Made by a program: the position numbers and the translations under genes
DNA from: Bolinopsis microptera
Lineage: Eukaryota; Ctenophora; Tentaculata; Lobata; Bolinopsidae
Length of the DNA stretch: 64,000 bases
Direction of reading: 5' to 3'
Assembly: GCF_026151205.1 (NCBI RefSeq)
Contig: NC_087082.1
Location: forward strand, 3,254,001-3,318,000
Shown: piece by piece, positions 20,488-31,500 of the stretch
Position numbering within the stretch: the first letter of the stretch is position 1
Layout of the letters: each line of letters opens with the position of its first letter
Notes under the pieces: generated by a model
What the model was told of the DNA's origin: nothing
The model's database searches: none
The model's input: the letters and a program-made list of their open reading frames with translations, nothing else

Positions 20488-21267
20488 AAAACGAACTAAT
20501 TGGACATTCCAATATAGACTGGAGTACATGGAGTACCAACGAAGAAGACCCGAAAGGGCACAATAGCCGTAACGCCAAGGGTGATGAAGAGGGGGGCCGT
20601 GGCGAGGTCAGGACGCCTAAAAGAGAAGGTATGTTGTTATGAGAAAACGAACTAATTGGACATTCCAATATAGACTGGAGTACATGGAGTACCACCGAAG
20701 AAGACCCGAAAGGGCACAACAGCAGTAACGCCAAGGGTGATGAAGAGGGGGGCCGTGGCGAGGTCAGGACGCCTAAAAGAGAAGGTATGTTGTTATGAGA
20801 AAACGAACTAATTGGACATTCCAATATAGACTGGAGTACATGGAGTACCACCGAAGAAGACCCGAAAGGGCACAACAGCAGTAACGCCAAGGGTGATGAA
20901 GAGGGGGGCCGTGGCGAGGTCAGGACGCCTAAAAGAGAAGGTATGTTGTTATGAGAAAACGAACTAATTGGACATTCCAATATAGACTGGAGTACATGGA
21001 GTACCACCAAAGAAGACCCGAAAGGGCACAATAGCCGTAACGCCAAGGGTGATGAAGAGGGGGGCCGTGGCGAGGTCAGGACGCCTAAAAGAGAAGGTAT
21101 GTTGTTATGAGAAAACGAACTAATTGGACATTCCAATATAGACTGGAGTACATGGAGTACCACCGAAGAAGACCCGAAAGGGCACAATAGCCGTAACGCC
21201 AAGGGTGATGAAGAGGGGGGCCGTGGCGAGGTCAGGACGATTAAAAACTAAGAGGTTAAAGTTGGAG
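20488..21267 (+). repeat. 156 bp tandem repeat, five copies
   Basis: Copies start (AAAACGAACTAATTGG) at 20488, 20644, 20800, 20956 and 21112, with an exact 156 bp period. In the plus strand one frame is open across most of a unit (ELIGHSNIDWSTWSTTEEDP, then GDEEGGRGEVRTPKREG) and ends at a consensus donor, GAAG/GTATGT. So each unit looks like a duplicated exon with its donor, though the 15 bases to the next unit are too few for an intron. The last copy changes after GTCAGGACG. A sixth relative begins the second 1316 bp copy at 22432. Confidence 0.9.
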
Positions 21268-22431
21268 AAGGAGAAGGTATGTTTGCACAAACGTTCATCC
21301 TATTCCATTAATTTTAATTTTTAAAGTTTTGACTAACCAGACCCTACTTCAGCTATAATTCTGCCGAGCGTGGAAGTTTTCAACTGGCAACTGCCAAAAC
21401 GGCGATGTACACAAGAATTTAGCGGGAAATTTCTTTAAGTTCGAGTCAGGGAGAAAAGAAGACGAGAATCGGACTCTGATGATTGACATTTCAAGATTGT
21501 GTAAATGGGACACACGACTTCCATCGCTCCTGATACACTACATAACTTCAATCCTAGATCCTTCTCTCAAAGATTTACGATCCCTGGAAGATTATTTGAA
21601 AAAGGTACGTATACCTAATTCATAATTGACTATCTTTCTTATTTTAGTCTGAAAATAATTCTTTTTAAGTGATAACGGAATCCGACTAAGCAAGTAGATA
21701 ATTTCTGAACCATTTTAACATGTATGTACATTGGGAAAAATGTTTTAAATCCTGTGAGATTGTTAATCTGGGTAATTATGGCCATGAGACCGGAGACGAC
21801 AGTTAGTGCGAAGAAAAAGTTAAATGACAATGTTGGTTTAAACTATCAGATGTGCGACTCGTAGATTAAGATATTGCTGGGTTACCCAGTTATATATTTC
21901 AGGATCAAAATCAATTCCTTGATAATATAGACTTCTAGACAGATACCAGTTACTGTCAACAGTAAAGCTTTACGGCCGGAACGTTTAGAGCTACACCCAC
22001 GGGACAATACCGACGAGAAGAAACAAAGTATAATTACAATAAGCAGTTCTGTTATTAATATTGCTGGTAATGTTCAAACGTTTATTAACACTCTGCTGTT
22101 ATCAAAGCACTCAGACAAGAGCAGCGGAGGAGAAAGGTACTGTACAAGATAAACGTGATAGGTTGGCAGGTAACAAAGTGTTGATACACTAGTGACACTA
22201 CCAAGATGCCTGCACAAACGAACACTCTACATCATGTTTTGAAGAAACAGATTAGATTGGAAAAACTATAGGTTAAATTTGTCGACTACACATATATATT
22301 ATATATTATTTTAAATCGGCAAGGCACAATATTAAACTACCAACTAGATCAGATCTTTTAGAAAGATGATTATTATCGATCATAACCATTTTTTAGAATT
22401 ATGTCCGACAAAGCTAATTTTGTTCGTCAAA
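21116..22431 (+). repeat. 1316 bp tandem duplication, copy 1
   Basis: Everything from ACGAACTAATTGGACATTCC (inside the fifth 156 bp unit) to TTTTGTTCGTCAA is repeated directly in 22432-23747 with only a few differences, so the event is recent. The junction lies at a short CAAACGAAC/AAACGAAC match. Confidence 0.9.
21353..21938 (+). pseudogene. Two-exon local family gene, copy 1 (frameshift in exon)
   Basis: After an acceptor (CCTACTTCAG) a family exon runs 21353-21604 and ends at a strong donor (AAG/GTACGT). The next exon, 21903-21938, reads DQNQFLDNIDF and stops. The first part of the exon reads YNSAERGSFQLATAKTAM in one frame and the rest (AGNFFKFESGRKEDENRTL, then ISRLCKWDTRLPSLLIHYIT and LKDLRSLEDYLKK) in another. 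The break is at AGAATTTAGC, one T shorter than the relative at 19.3 kb. I know no homologue. The splice sites and protein-like composition favour a gene family that has decayed here. Confidence 0.42.
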
Positions 22432-22668
22432 CGAACTAATTGGACATTCCAATATAGACTGGAGTACATGGAGTACCACCGAAGAAGACCCGAAAGGGCA
22501 CAATAGCCGTAACGCCAAGGGTGATGAAGAGGGGGGCCGTGGCGAGGTCAGGACGATTAAAAACTAAGAGGTTAAAGTTGGAGAAGGAGAAGGTATGTTT
22601 GCACAAACGTTCATCCTATTCCATTAATTTTAATTTTTAAAGTTTTGACTAACCAGACCCTACTTCAG

Positions 22669-23254
22669 CTATAATTCTGCCGAGCGTGGAAGTTTTCAAC
22701 TGGCAACTGCCAAAACGGCGATGTACACAAGAATTTAGCGGGAAATTTCTTTAAGTTCGAGTCAGGGAGAAAAGAAGACGAGAATCGGACTCTGATGATT
22801 GACATTTCAAGATTGTGTAAATGGGACACACGACTTCCATCGCTCCTGATACACTACATAACTTCAATCCTAGATCCTTCTCTCAAAGATTTACGATCCC
22901 TGGAAGATTATTTGAAAAAGGTACGTATACCTAATTCATAATTGACTATCTTTCTTATTTTAGTCTGAAAATAATTCTTTTTAAGTGATAACGGAATCCG
23001 ACTAAGCAAGTAGATAATTTCTGAACCATTATAACATGTATGTACATTGGAAAAAATGTTTTAAATCCTGTGAGATTGTTAATCTGGGTAATTATGGCCA
23101 TGAGACCGGAGACGACAGTTAGTGCGAAGAAAAAGTTAAATGACAATGTTGGTTTAAACTATCAGATGTGCGACTCGTAGATTAAGATATTGCTGGGTTA
23201 CCCAGTTATATATTTCAGGATCAAAATCAATTCCTTGATAATATAGACTTCTAG
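22669..23254 (+). pseudogene. Two-exon local family gene, copy 2 (same frameshift)
   Basis: Exons 22669-22920 and 23219-23254 match copy 1 exactly at the splice sites, and it carries the same AGAATTTAGC one-base deletion. The frameshift therefore predates the 1316 bp duplication, or both copies are translated from an internal start such as the Met in RTLMIDISRL. Confidence 0.42.
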
Positions 23255-23277
23255 ACAGATACCAGTTACTGTCAACA

Positions 23278-23472
23278 ATGGATAAAGCTTTACGGCCGGA
23301 ACGTTTAGAGCTACACCCACGGGACAATACCGACGAGAAGAAACAAAGTATAATTACAATAAGCAGTTCTGTTATTAATATTGCTGGTAATGTTCAAACG
23401 TTTATTAACACTCTGCTGTTATCAAAGCACTCAGACAAGAGCAGCGGAGGAGAAAGGTACTGTACAAGATAA
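23278..23472 (+). CDS. 64-residue ORF with start codon present only in this copy
   Basis: ATG 23278 opens MDKALRPERLELHPRDNTDE, then KKQSIITISSSVINIAGNVQ and TFINTLLLSKHSDKSSGGER, ending at TAA. In the first copy (about 21963) the matching place reads CAGTAAAGC instead of CAATGGATAAAGC, so the ATG is missing while the rest of the frame is the same. The peptide has a hydrophobic middle and charged ends. I cannot assign a function. It could be a 5' exon of the next unit or chance. Confidence 0.3.
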   Translation: MDKALRPERLELHPRDNTDEKKQSIITISSSVINIAGNVQTFINTLLLSKHSDKSSGGERYCTR

Positions 23473-23747
23473 ACGTGATAGGTTGGCAGGTAACAAAGTG
23501 TTGATACACTAGTGACACTACCAAGATGCCTGCACAAACGAACACTCTACATCATGTTTTGAAGAAACAGATTAGATTGGAAAAACTATAGGTTAAATTT
23601 GTCGACTACACATATATATTATATATTATTTTAAATCGGCAAGGCACAATATTAAACTACCAACTAGATCAGATCTTTTAGAAAGATGATTATTATCGAT
23701 CATAACCATTTTTTAGAATTATGTCCGACAAAGCTAATTTTGTTCGT

Positions 23748-24322
23748 CAAACTTGTAGTAGGAAGTATCAGACGAAGTGCGGTCTGCAAAAGGTAATACT
23801 CCAGTAACGATCTACTTTTGTCATCTGTGCTTCTGAATCTGAGTTATGCCGCCATTTTGCCACGATAAATGTCTCGTGTACTCAAAGATTCAATTCATAG
23901 CAACTTTTTATTCTTATATCTTACCATCAATTTTTCATGATTCAGCACACTCGAATAAAACATAAGGAGAAGCGGGACTTTATTTGCCTGGAGTGTTCGA
24001 TAGTGTTCCCCGAGAGGCATAGTTAGTAACATAATTACTTTGTACATTGTAGAATAACTTTCTTCCTGCTTGCAATTAGGTATTCCGATATTTGGGCGCT
24101 TTTCGTAGGAAATATCTAACACTGGGGAACTTGATCGAGTAGTGCTCAATTCAACCATCAGTCTGTCAGATGCAGAGACTGCTCGTATGATACTCATGAC
24201 TCATGAGTCACTCGCAAATAAATCAATATCTTTTATTATTTCTTTTATTATTATCGAGAGGAAAATTACATTAAATTCAGGAGAAGTACTAACAGAGACA
24301 TTAAATGAGATTTCCTAAAACC
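23748..24322. other. Region downstream of the Rrp5-like gene; no HAT-repeat exon seen
   Basis: I looked on the minus strand for exons continuing Rrp5 and found none with HAT/TPR character. A minus-strand ORF at 23895-24197 (MSIIRAVSASDRLMVELSTT) is open for 100 codons but has no supporting signal. A 14 bp palindrome TGACTCATGAGTCA of AP-1-site type lies at about 24198-24211. Confidence 0.4.
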
Positions 24323-25514
24323 CTACCTTTGCACTTCTTCCTCTCCTCCCTCTTCTTCCTCCTCCTTCTTGCTTCCTTTCTTCAGGTCAGACAATTTCAT
24401 GCTTAATTCCACCTACAAGGGAAAAAATGAATTAAAAGATTGATTTCAGTATTCATCACAGCGGCAGCGATACTTTTCTTGAAGTCCTCTGAACAATTTA
24501 AGTAAATATTAAAAACAAACCTTAGGATCTGTGTGCAGTACGAATACTTTCACGAGTTTTCCAAGGGGGAACATGGGTTCCCAATTCTTGAGGAAATTAT
24601 CAGACATGTTCTTCATAAGCACCCGTCCTGAAAATGTGGTACAATGACGATTACAGGTAAGAGTATACCACTCTTTAGGTAAAGACGAGTTACAAAAAGC
24701 TTCCCTACAATCAAGAATAGAAAACCATACAGATCACTATTACGTTTTTACACTGATTATACCTGTAACGTTGTATCCGAGGGACACATAAATGCCAGCA
24801 GTAGCTGAAGTGGATCTAACATAGCCGCTGTACACTGAGTCAACCTCAAGATCCGCCGGGTTACTGATAATCTTGTTAGCTGCCTTCCGACCTCCAGCTG
24901 AAAATAAATCGCTTTACTTTTAGTGTTATGAGACCACTTCAGCAGAATACCGCAGAACTCGCGATTCCCGTAAGTATAAAATAATATGTAAAATATTGTA
25001 ATATATGTTAGTACTATATATATGGTTTAAATATATGTGAAATATGACAAATATGATAAAGAAGTTAACGAACTGGCTTTCTTCCAGCGCTGACTGGTCC
25101 TAGATTTCCTGAGAGACAGTGTCATACGTCTGTCCGTGCTAGTGGGAGGGACCACTACTACACACTGCACCAAGTCGTTCTCGTGGTACTTGGACAATGG
25201 GTCTTTAGTGTAGTTATCTTGTGGGGTTTTGGATTTAATTAGAACTAGCGATATTAGGAATTCCCCTCTTGATAATGTTGGTGATTATAAAAATAATCCA
25301 AGTTAAACTATGCTAGTTCCAGTAACGTAGTTCCACTGAGATCGAAAGAAAATGCAACTTAACACCTATTATATTGAAATGACTTTTGACTCACCATTAA
25401 GTTCGGTGAGTGGAGCAATACCAAAGTCCCTGTTTGTAAGCTGCAGTTTTACACCAATACCAGGCAGGGTTCCTTTTACTAGGCACCAGAACTTGGCATC
25501 TGCAGTCAAGGCAC
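24323..25514 (-). CDS. PDCD11: Rrp5-like gene, last five exons (final S1 repeats, acidic end)
   Basis: Exons 25395-25514, 25095-25217, 24763-24897, 24521-24627 and 24323-24412 encode two S1 repeats (VKGTLPGIGVKLQLTNRDFG to MTLSLRKSR; then VYSGYVRSTSATAGIYVSLG to KVFVLHTDPKVELSM) and an acidic tail (KKEEEEEGGEEEVQR) ending at TAG 24323-24325. The donor of exon 25095-25217 is weak (CCA/GTCAGC); CCA/GTTCGT slightly downstream is an alternative in the same phase. The stop overlaps a consensus donor (AAAG/GTAGGG), so the acidic linker may instead continue into further exons, as in relatives where HAT repeats follow. None was seen within the next 24 kb. Confidence 0.8.
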
Positions 25515-28500
25515 CTAGGGAATAAGTAACATTAGCCAAAAAAGCAGCCACTGAATTATTGGATCGATACTATAGAAAAATAACGTTGCCTCATTCATTC
25601 ATACGGTAACGTCTCAGCAGTAAACACCAGTTCTGCCAACTATCACCAAAATACCTCACTCAACAAAATGTCTATTGAAGACAATGTGTGTATAGGTTTG
25701 AACCTCCATATATTATCGACTTATCAACTCCACCTCCAACTAACAAGTACTATGTGAGCTTAAAGCTTAGAGCTTAAGTGCTATGTAAATTGTAAGCTCA
25801 CAGTACATACCGATCTAAGGTGTGCAGTCTCACAGATCCCTGCTCACAACTTCTTGGAGGTGATTGGGGATTTTAACGCTCACCTATCAAAGAGGGACGA
25901 GAATGACTTTGGTTGGTATTTCCATGAGAGAACCAACAGAAATGGGGAGTTGCTTCGGGATACTGCCCTGGAATGTAATCTGGAGATTACAAACACCAGG
26001 TTCAGAAAGAAGCGGGGTAAGATGTGGACTCACCTATCGGATGGAACCCTGAATAAGTCTCAGTTAGACTTTATTCTAGTGAGGAAGAAGTGGAGGAACA
26101 GTGTCAAAAATACTGAAGTCTACAGCTTCTTTAGTACACTGGGTACTGATCATAGACTTGTTTTGTCTAAGATCAAGCTATCTCTTCGACGAGCAAAAAA
26201 GCAACCCAAGAAAACCTGGTATAATTGGGGAGCACTTAAATCGGATGAAGACCTACAGAAGAGATATGCAGTAGAAGTCAAGAATCGGTACTCTGCTCTA
26301 TGCGAGCAAACCGATGAAAGTGAGGTTACGGAACTGTATGGGCATTTTGTTGATGCGATTGCTGATACCAACAAAGCCATACTGCCTAAGAGAGAGAAGA
26401 AGAGACGTGACGATTTCGCGGGTGATCAGCGAGTTCAAAGCGTGCGTACAGCCTTGCAGCAAGCAGAGACTGTCTATCACCGGGATCCTAGTGAAGACAG
26501 TCGACTGTCTGTTAAGCTAATAAAAACGGAACTGGATCAGGTGTACCAGGACATCTTTGAAGAAGATCTAGTTGCCAAGGTTAGAAGGGTCGAAATGGCT
26601 GCAGACAGATGCAAAAACAAAGAAAGTTGGAATGTCATAAATGAGATAACTGGCAGGAAGGCCAAGGGGGCAACTCAAATAAGGGGCAACGGAGCCGAAG
26701 AAAGGAAGAAAAATTGGCTTGGGCATTTCACGAATCTGTTAGGGAGTATACCGGATGTGGAAAACGAGCATCCTAGGATCGAGACTCAATTTGAAGGACT
26801 CAACATCAGTACAGAACCTTTTACTGTGGATGAGCTTAAAGCTGCTAAACACAGGATAAAAGAAGGTAAAGCACCAGGTGATGACGGCATACCACCTGAA
26901 GTCCTCAAAAGATGCGACCTGGATGAAATCGTGCTGTCCTTCTGCAACAAAGCCCTGACAGATGGTATTGCGCCAGATCAGTGGAGGATAAGTAACATCA
27001 TCCCGGTTCCCAAAAAGGGAGACTTGACCAACCCTGGAAACTGGAGGGGGATATCTTTGACTTCTCTCGTAGCTAAGACTCTTAATAGAATGGTGCTTAA
27101 TAGGATCCAGCCGGCTATAGAGGGGGTACTTAGGGACACTCAGAATGGTTTTCGGGAAGGACGGTCCACTACTAGTCACATCTTGGCACTCAGAAGGATT
27201 CTAGAGGGGGCCAGACAGAGAAATTTACCGGTAGCTATGGTGTTTGTTGATTTTAAGAAGGCCTTTGATTCACTTCACCGGGGAATTTTGATGCAAATAC
27301 TAAAGGCCTATGGAATACCGGACAGTATTGTAGATATCATTAATCTTCTCTATGTCAACACGAAGGGCAAAGTTATAACACCAGATGGGGATACCGAGCT
27401 ATTTGATATCCTGGCAGGAGTTCTTCAAGGGGATACACTAGCACCATACTTGTTCATTATAGCCCTTGACTATTGCATGAGACAAGCCTTAAGCAAGCAT
27501 CCTGAAATAGGATTTACCATTAAGCCTTATCGGAGTAGGAGAGTCAAGGCGGAGAAGATAACAGACACTGGTTTTGCAGATGACATTGCTCTGATAGCAG
27601 ATACTGTAAAGGAGGCAGAGATGCTGATGCTAGAGGTAGAAAGAGTTGCTGCTACAGTGGGACTTAAAATGAATGAAGGGAAAACCAAATTCATTACTCA
27701 GAACATCGAGAACCCCGATACCATCAAGTCCCTGGGTAACAACACAATAGAGCACGTGGAAGACTTTACCTATCTTGGTTCTAGAATCAGAGACAGTGAG
27801 AGTGATATCAGGGTTAGGAAAGGAAGAGCATGGGGAGCATGCCACACTCTCAAAAAACTTTGGAAATCTAACCTTAGAAAGTCTATCAAGACCAGAGTGT
27901 TCACAGCACTAGTCGAGTCGGTGCTTCTATACGGTTCTGAGACTTGGACTATGACGAAAAGGCTGGAGAAGATGGTTGATGGTTGCTATACACGAATGTT
28001 AAGAATGGCCCTTAACATCAATCAATATCGAGACCATGTCAGCAACCACAGTCTGTATGGTGATCTTCCTAAAGTCAGCTCCAAGATAACCCAACGAAGG
28101 CTCAGACTTGCAGGTCATGCTCACCGACATCCGGAGCTGACACTGAACAAACTGATCCTCTGGAAGCCGAGTCATGGGCATACTAACAGGGGGCGACCTT
28201 ACCTAACACTACTAGATAACCTAAAAGCAGATACTGGGCTGAAATCAGTAGATGAGATAGCTAGACTGATGGAGGACAGAAAGCTGTGGAGAACTGTTGT
28301 CAATGGATCTCGGGAATACTACCCGCCTTAAGTCAAGTCAAGTCAAGTCACAGTACTAAGTACTAACCAACAAGGGAGAGATCTATCTTGTTATCTCGGG
28401 TACTGAAGACAGTAGCAGTGATACACTGTCCTACAGTGAATCTCTCTGTCCACTTCTCTACCTCCTCCTTGTCAGAAGAGGTCAGTGTGTGCCACAGCCT

Positions 28501-31500
28501 GGCTTCTACTCCTGGACTCAAACCTACGAAGAGAGGATGGTTAGTATAATTGTAGAGTCCTTACGTACAAAAGAGGTATTTAGTCAAAAATAACAACTGA
28601 AATTTATTTGGAGGTACAGGTATAGTTTTTAGAAGCCAAACAGCCGCTGGATCAAACTGCTGAACTTATGTCAGTAGAATTTAAAACATTGAGTTTGAGA
28701 TGTAAAACTTACTTATCCAGAGGAAACCGGAATGGTCTATACATTTCACGTAACCAGTAATCTGCTGCCCCACCACTAGGGAAGATATCAAGTCCTTTGT
28801 TTCATCGACCTAGGTGAAACGAGTAAGAAGATGCAAAAACAAAACGTGGTGAGACCTTTGAAAGCAGAGCAATGTTACAAATGTTTGTATCTTCATAAAT
28901 TGATCTTATTATATAGGTGAAAGTTTTAAAGTTTCAAACGAAAAAAGCTGAATCGTGAAAAATACCTGTTTGTAGAGGAAATAGCTCGTGTTTCTTCAAA
29001 AATGAATATTCATTTTTACATGGTTTGGATCAAATTAAAGTTTGCAGGATAAACCAAGCAATAAACATTGTGGTTCGACCGTGAACTGCGAGTCTATGAG
29101 ACAAGCAGTTCAGCATAGCTGACGTCATCATATTGATGACGTCACAAAGAGTATGCCTATATTTGGGCATCATGCGCAATACCTTCTCGTTATCCTTGAT
29201 TTCCCTGACTTTAGTTGAGTTGATGACAGAGTCACGTAGACTAAACTCCCCCATTGATCTCACGTAGTCAGTCCGAGTTATTGGGAGGTAGCGGTGGGTC
29301 TTGGAATGCCTAAATTTAATTAATTAATAAATTGTTTAATTGTAATTGGTTATTAAGTCTTATAATCGAGTGGATCTCGAAACAGTCGGTACGATATGGA
29401 GTAATCCTAAAAGTGTCAGTCACAATGCTAATTGTCTTTAGTTCAAAAGAGAGATATTCTGCCCGGTTACCAGTAGAACTAACCTGAATCCGATGAGTTT
29501 CACATGTAGACTATCGCCATGTTTGTATTCCTTGAGCGGGTTACTACTAGGTTCAGGCGAATCAGTGACTTCTGTGATGTGTACTCTTCCGTTTACCTGT
29601 TATAAAGATATTTGAAATATTTATTAAACTTCAAAAATTCTGATCTAAGCTCACGAGTACCTAAATAAAACTAGTGCGATTTACAGTACGTCATGATCAT
29701 GACAACCAGACATACAGACATCTGGAATGCAAGGAATTACCATTAACAAATCTGACTTGCTAACTCCAAATACCTTCTGACTAAGCTGAACATTGAGCTG
29801 AAGTTGCTTTACACTCTTAACAGTGACAGTGTAAACTTCTCCTATATTGATATCGTCAAACTTGATAACATGGTCTTCTCTCTTCCTCTTAAGTTGTGGT
29901 TGTGTGGTAACGGTTTCGGGGGTGGGACTCACAAATGAGAGTAACAGTCTCGTACCTGGAGAGTGGGGGCTATAAGTAGTGGTGAGGGTTCCGAGTTTTG
30001 TGCACGGATTGGTTAAATGACAGACCAGTTTCAGCTCCCTTAATTCTGCTCAGTATTGCTCAGTATCCATGTTTTGGGACATGCTTTATCATGTTGGTGA
30101 GATAATGCCAAGAATCTCTAAAAACGTGGCATCAAAGCATCCAAGCGAGGAGAAGGTTTTGTTAGACAAAGTTCGCTTTATATTACAATTGATGGACGTA
30201 ATCTGCGATACATTTGAGAATCGATCTCGGATAATTAGTCACGTAAATATACGAATAGTTTAATGGGATCTTCTTTTATGAAAAGGCGTCATGTTCACGC
30301 TTCGGAATTGACGTCCGGTTTTTATTTTTACACACCCTGGACCAATCTGGTAAGAATGCTCCCTAAACAATACAAAACAAAACTTATAATTATAATCATA
30401 TGATATAGTATATAATATAATCTTTAAGTATAAGCCTTTAACTATAATCTCGTTAATATAGATAAGTGTAAGACAATTACCGCAGTTTGATGTGATATTT
30501 ATCTTTTGTCTTTCGGTGGAATGTATGATGGTGATAAGTCTCACAAATGGCCGCTTACTCGTTGAGATAATTAAGTTTTATAGGCCAAATATTACTATTA
30601 AGAAATATTCCTGATAGAAATTCGTGACCATTACCTTTCAGTTTTGATATTATTTACTTCCTACATTTAGTTTATTTATATAATCTTCGTTTGTAGTTTG
30701 ACCTTGTTCATTGTTGTTCTCAGTATAGCATTTCTACAGAGAAAATATCTCCAGTTAAGGCCCAGATTTCGTGATGAAGTTCGCACTTGGTTTTCTGGAG
30801 ATCCTACTCTTCACTCTGCATACACTCCCAGTATTATCTACAATAACTGAGGTCATCAACCTGACCGCAGAAAGCTGCTCTAACGCAACCACATTCCAGA
30901 AGATACAGGGCTCATTCCAAGCGTACAGCGTGTACATTGACCTGGACGAGGGTATGGACGAGTTTAAACCAATTGTTGTGACCTGTGGACTCAACGCAGC
31001 AGTGCCAGAAGAGTGCAAGGAATTAGTTGAGGGTACAATTGAGAACATTTCAATCTCGATGAACGGCACAATTAAAGATCGCATGTACAACGAATACTAC
31101 AGACCAGACATAAAACAGTTTGGCAGTGCACTTCATTTCGAGCAACACGAGAGAGCAGAAGTTAAGTGCATCACGACTTTAAGCGGAGGAGGTGTACTGG
31201 TTTCAAACGAAAAGATCATCAGCGATATAGACGAGCTCCACCCCTTCATGATATTCCCAGCACAACAGGACGTGACAGTGGGAAACTCCTACACTTTAAC
31301 CTGCAAAACAGATGTGGCAAGAGCGCTGGATGACTTGTCGTGGACGCTGTGGAACGGGGTGGAGGGGTTTGAGACTACAGTGAGTTGCGCTGATGATGAC
31401 AGGTTCACATGTGGAACTGTGAAGAGGACTGCTACCAACCTGCCCGGGTCGGTCTTGACAGTTTCTACCAGTGAGCTGGAGAATAAAGTCATCTCTAATC

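Larger units (their letters stand above)
22432..23747 (+). repeat. 1316 bp tandem duplication, copy 2
   Basis: Second copy of 21116-22431. Differences seen by eye include TTTTAACA/TTATAACA, one base in the following A/G run, and four bases at the start of the ORF at 23278. Confidence 0.9.

Noticed and set aside
20444-21202. 252-codon minus-strand ORF of repeating ALRLLCPFGSSSVVLHVLQ units
   Set aside because: It is the reverse reading of the 156 bp tandem array, open only because 156 is a multiple of three and the plus strand lacks the relevant codons. The plus frame has the exon-like donor.
23895-24197. Minus-strand ORF as a possible continuation of Rrp5
   Set aside because: No HAT/TPR pattern, no acceptor in phase with the AAAG/GTAGGG donor, and composition unlike the S1 exons.
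29771-29774. Longer form of the Rrp5 exon reading on to VFGVSKSDLLM with a donor at GTAATTCC
   Set aside because: The AAG/GTATTT donor joins NVQLSQK directly to VNGRVHITEV, which matches the S1 pattern; the longer form inserts eleven foreign residues.
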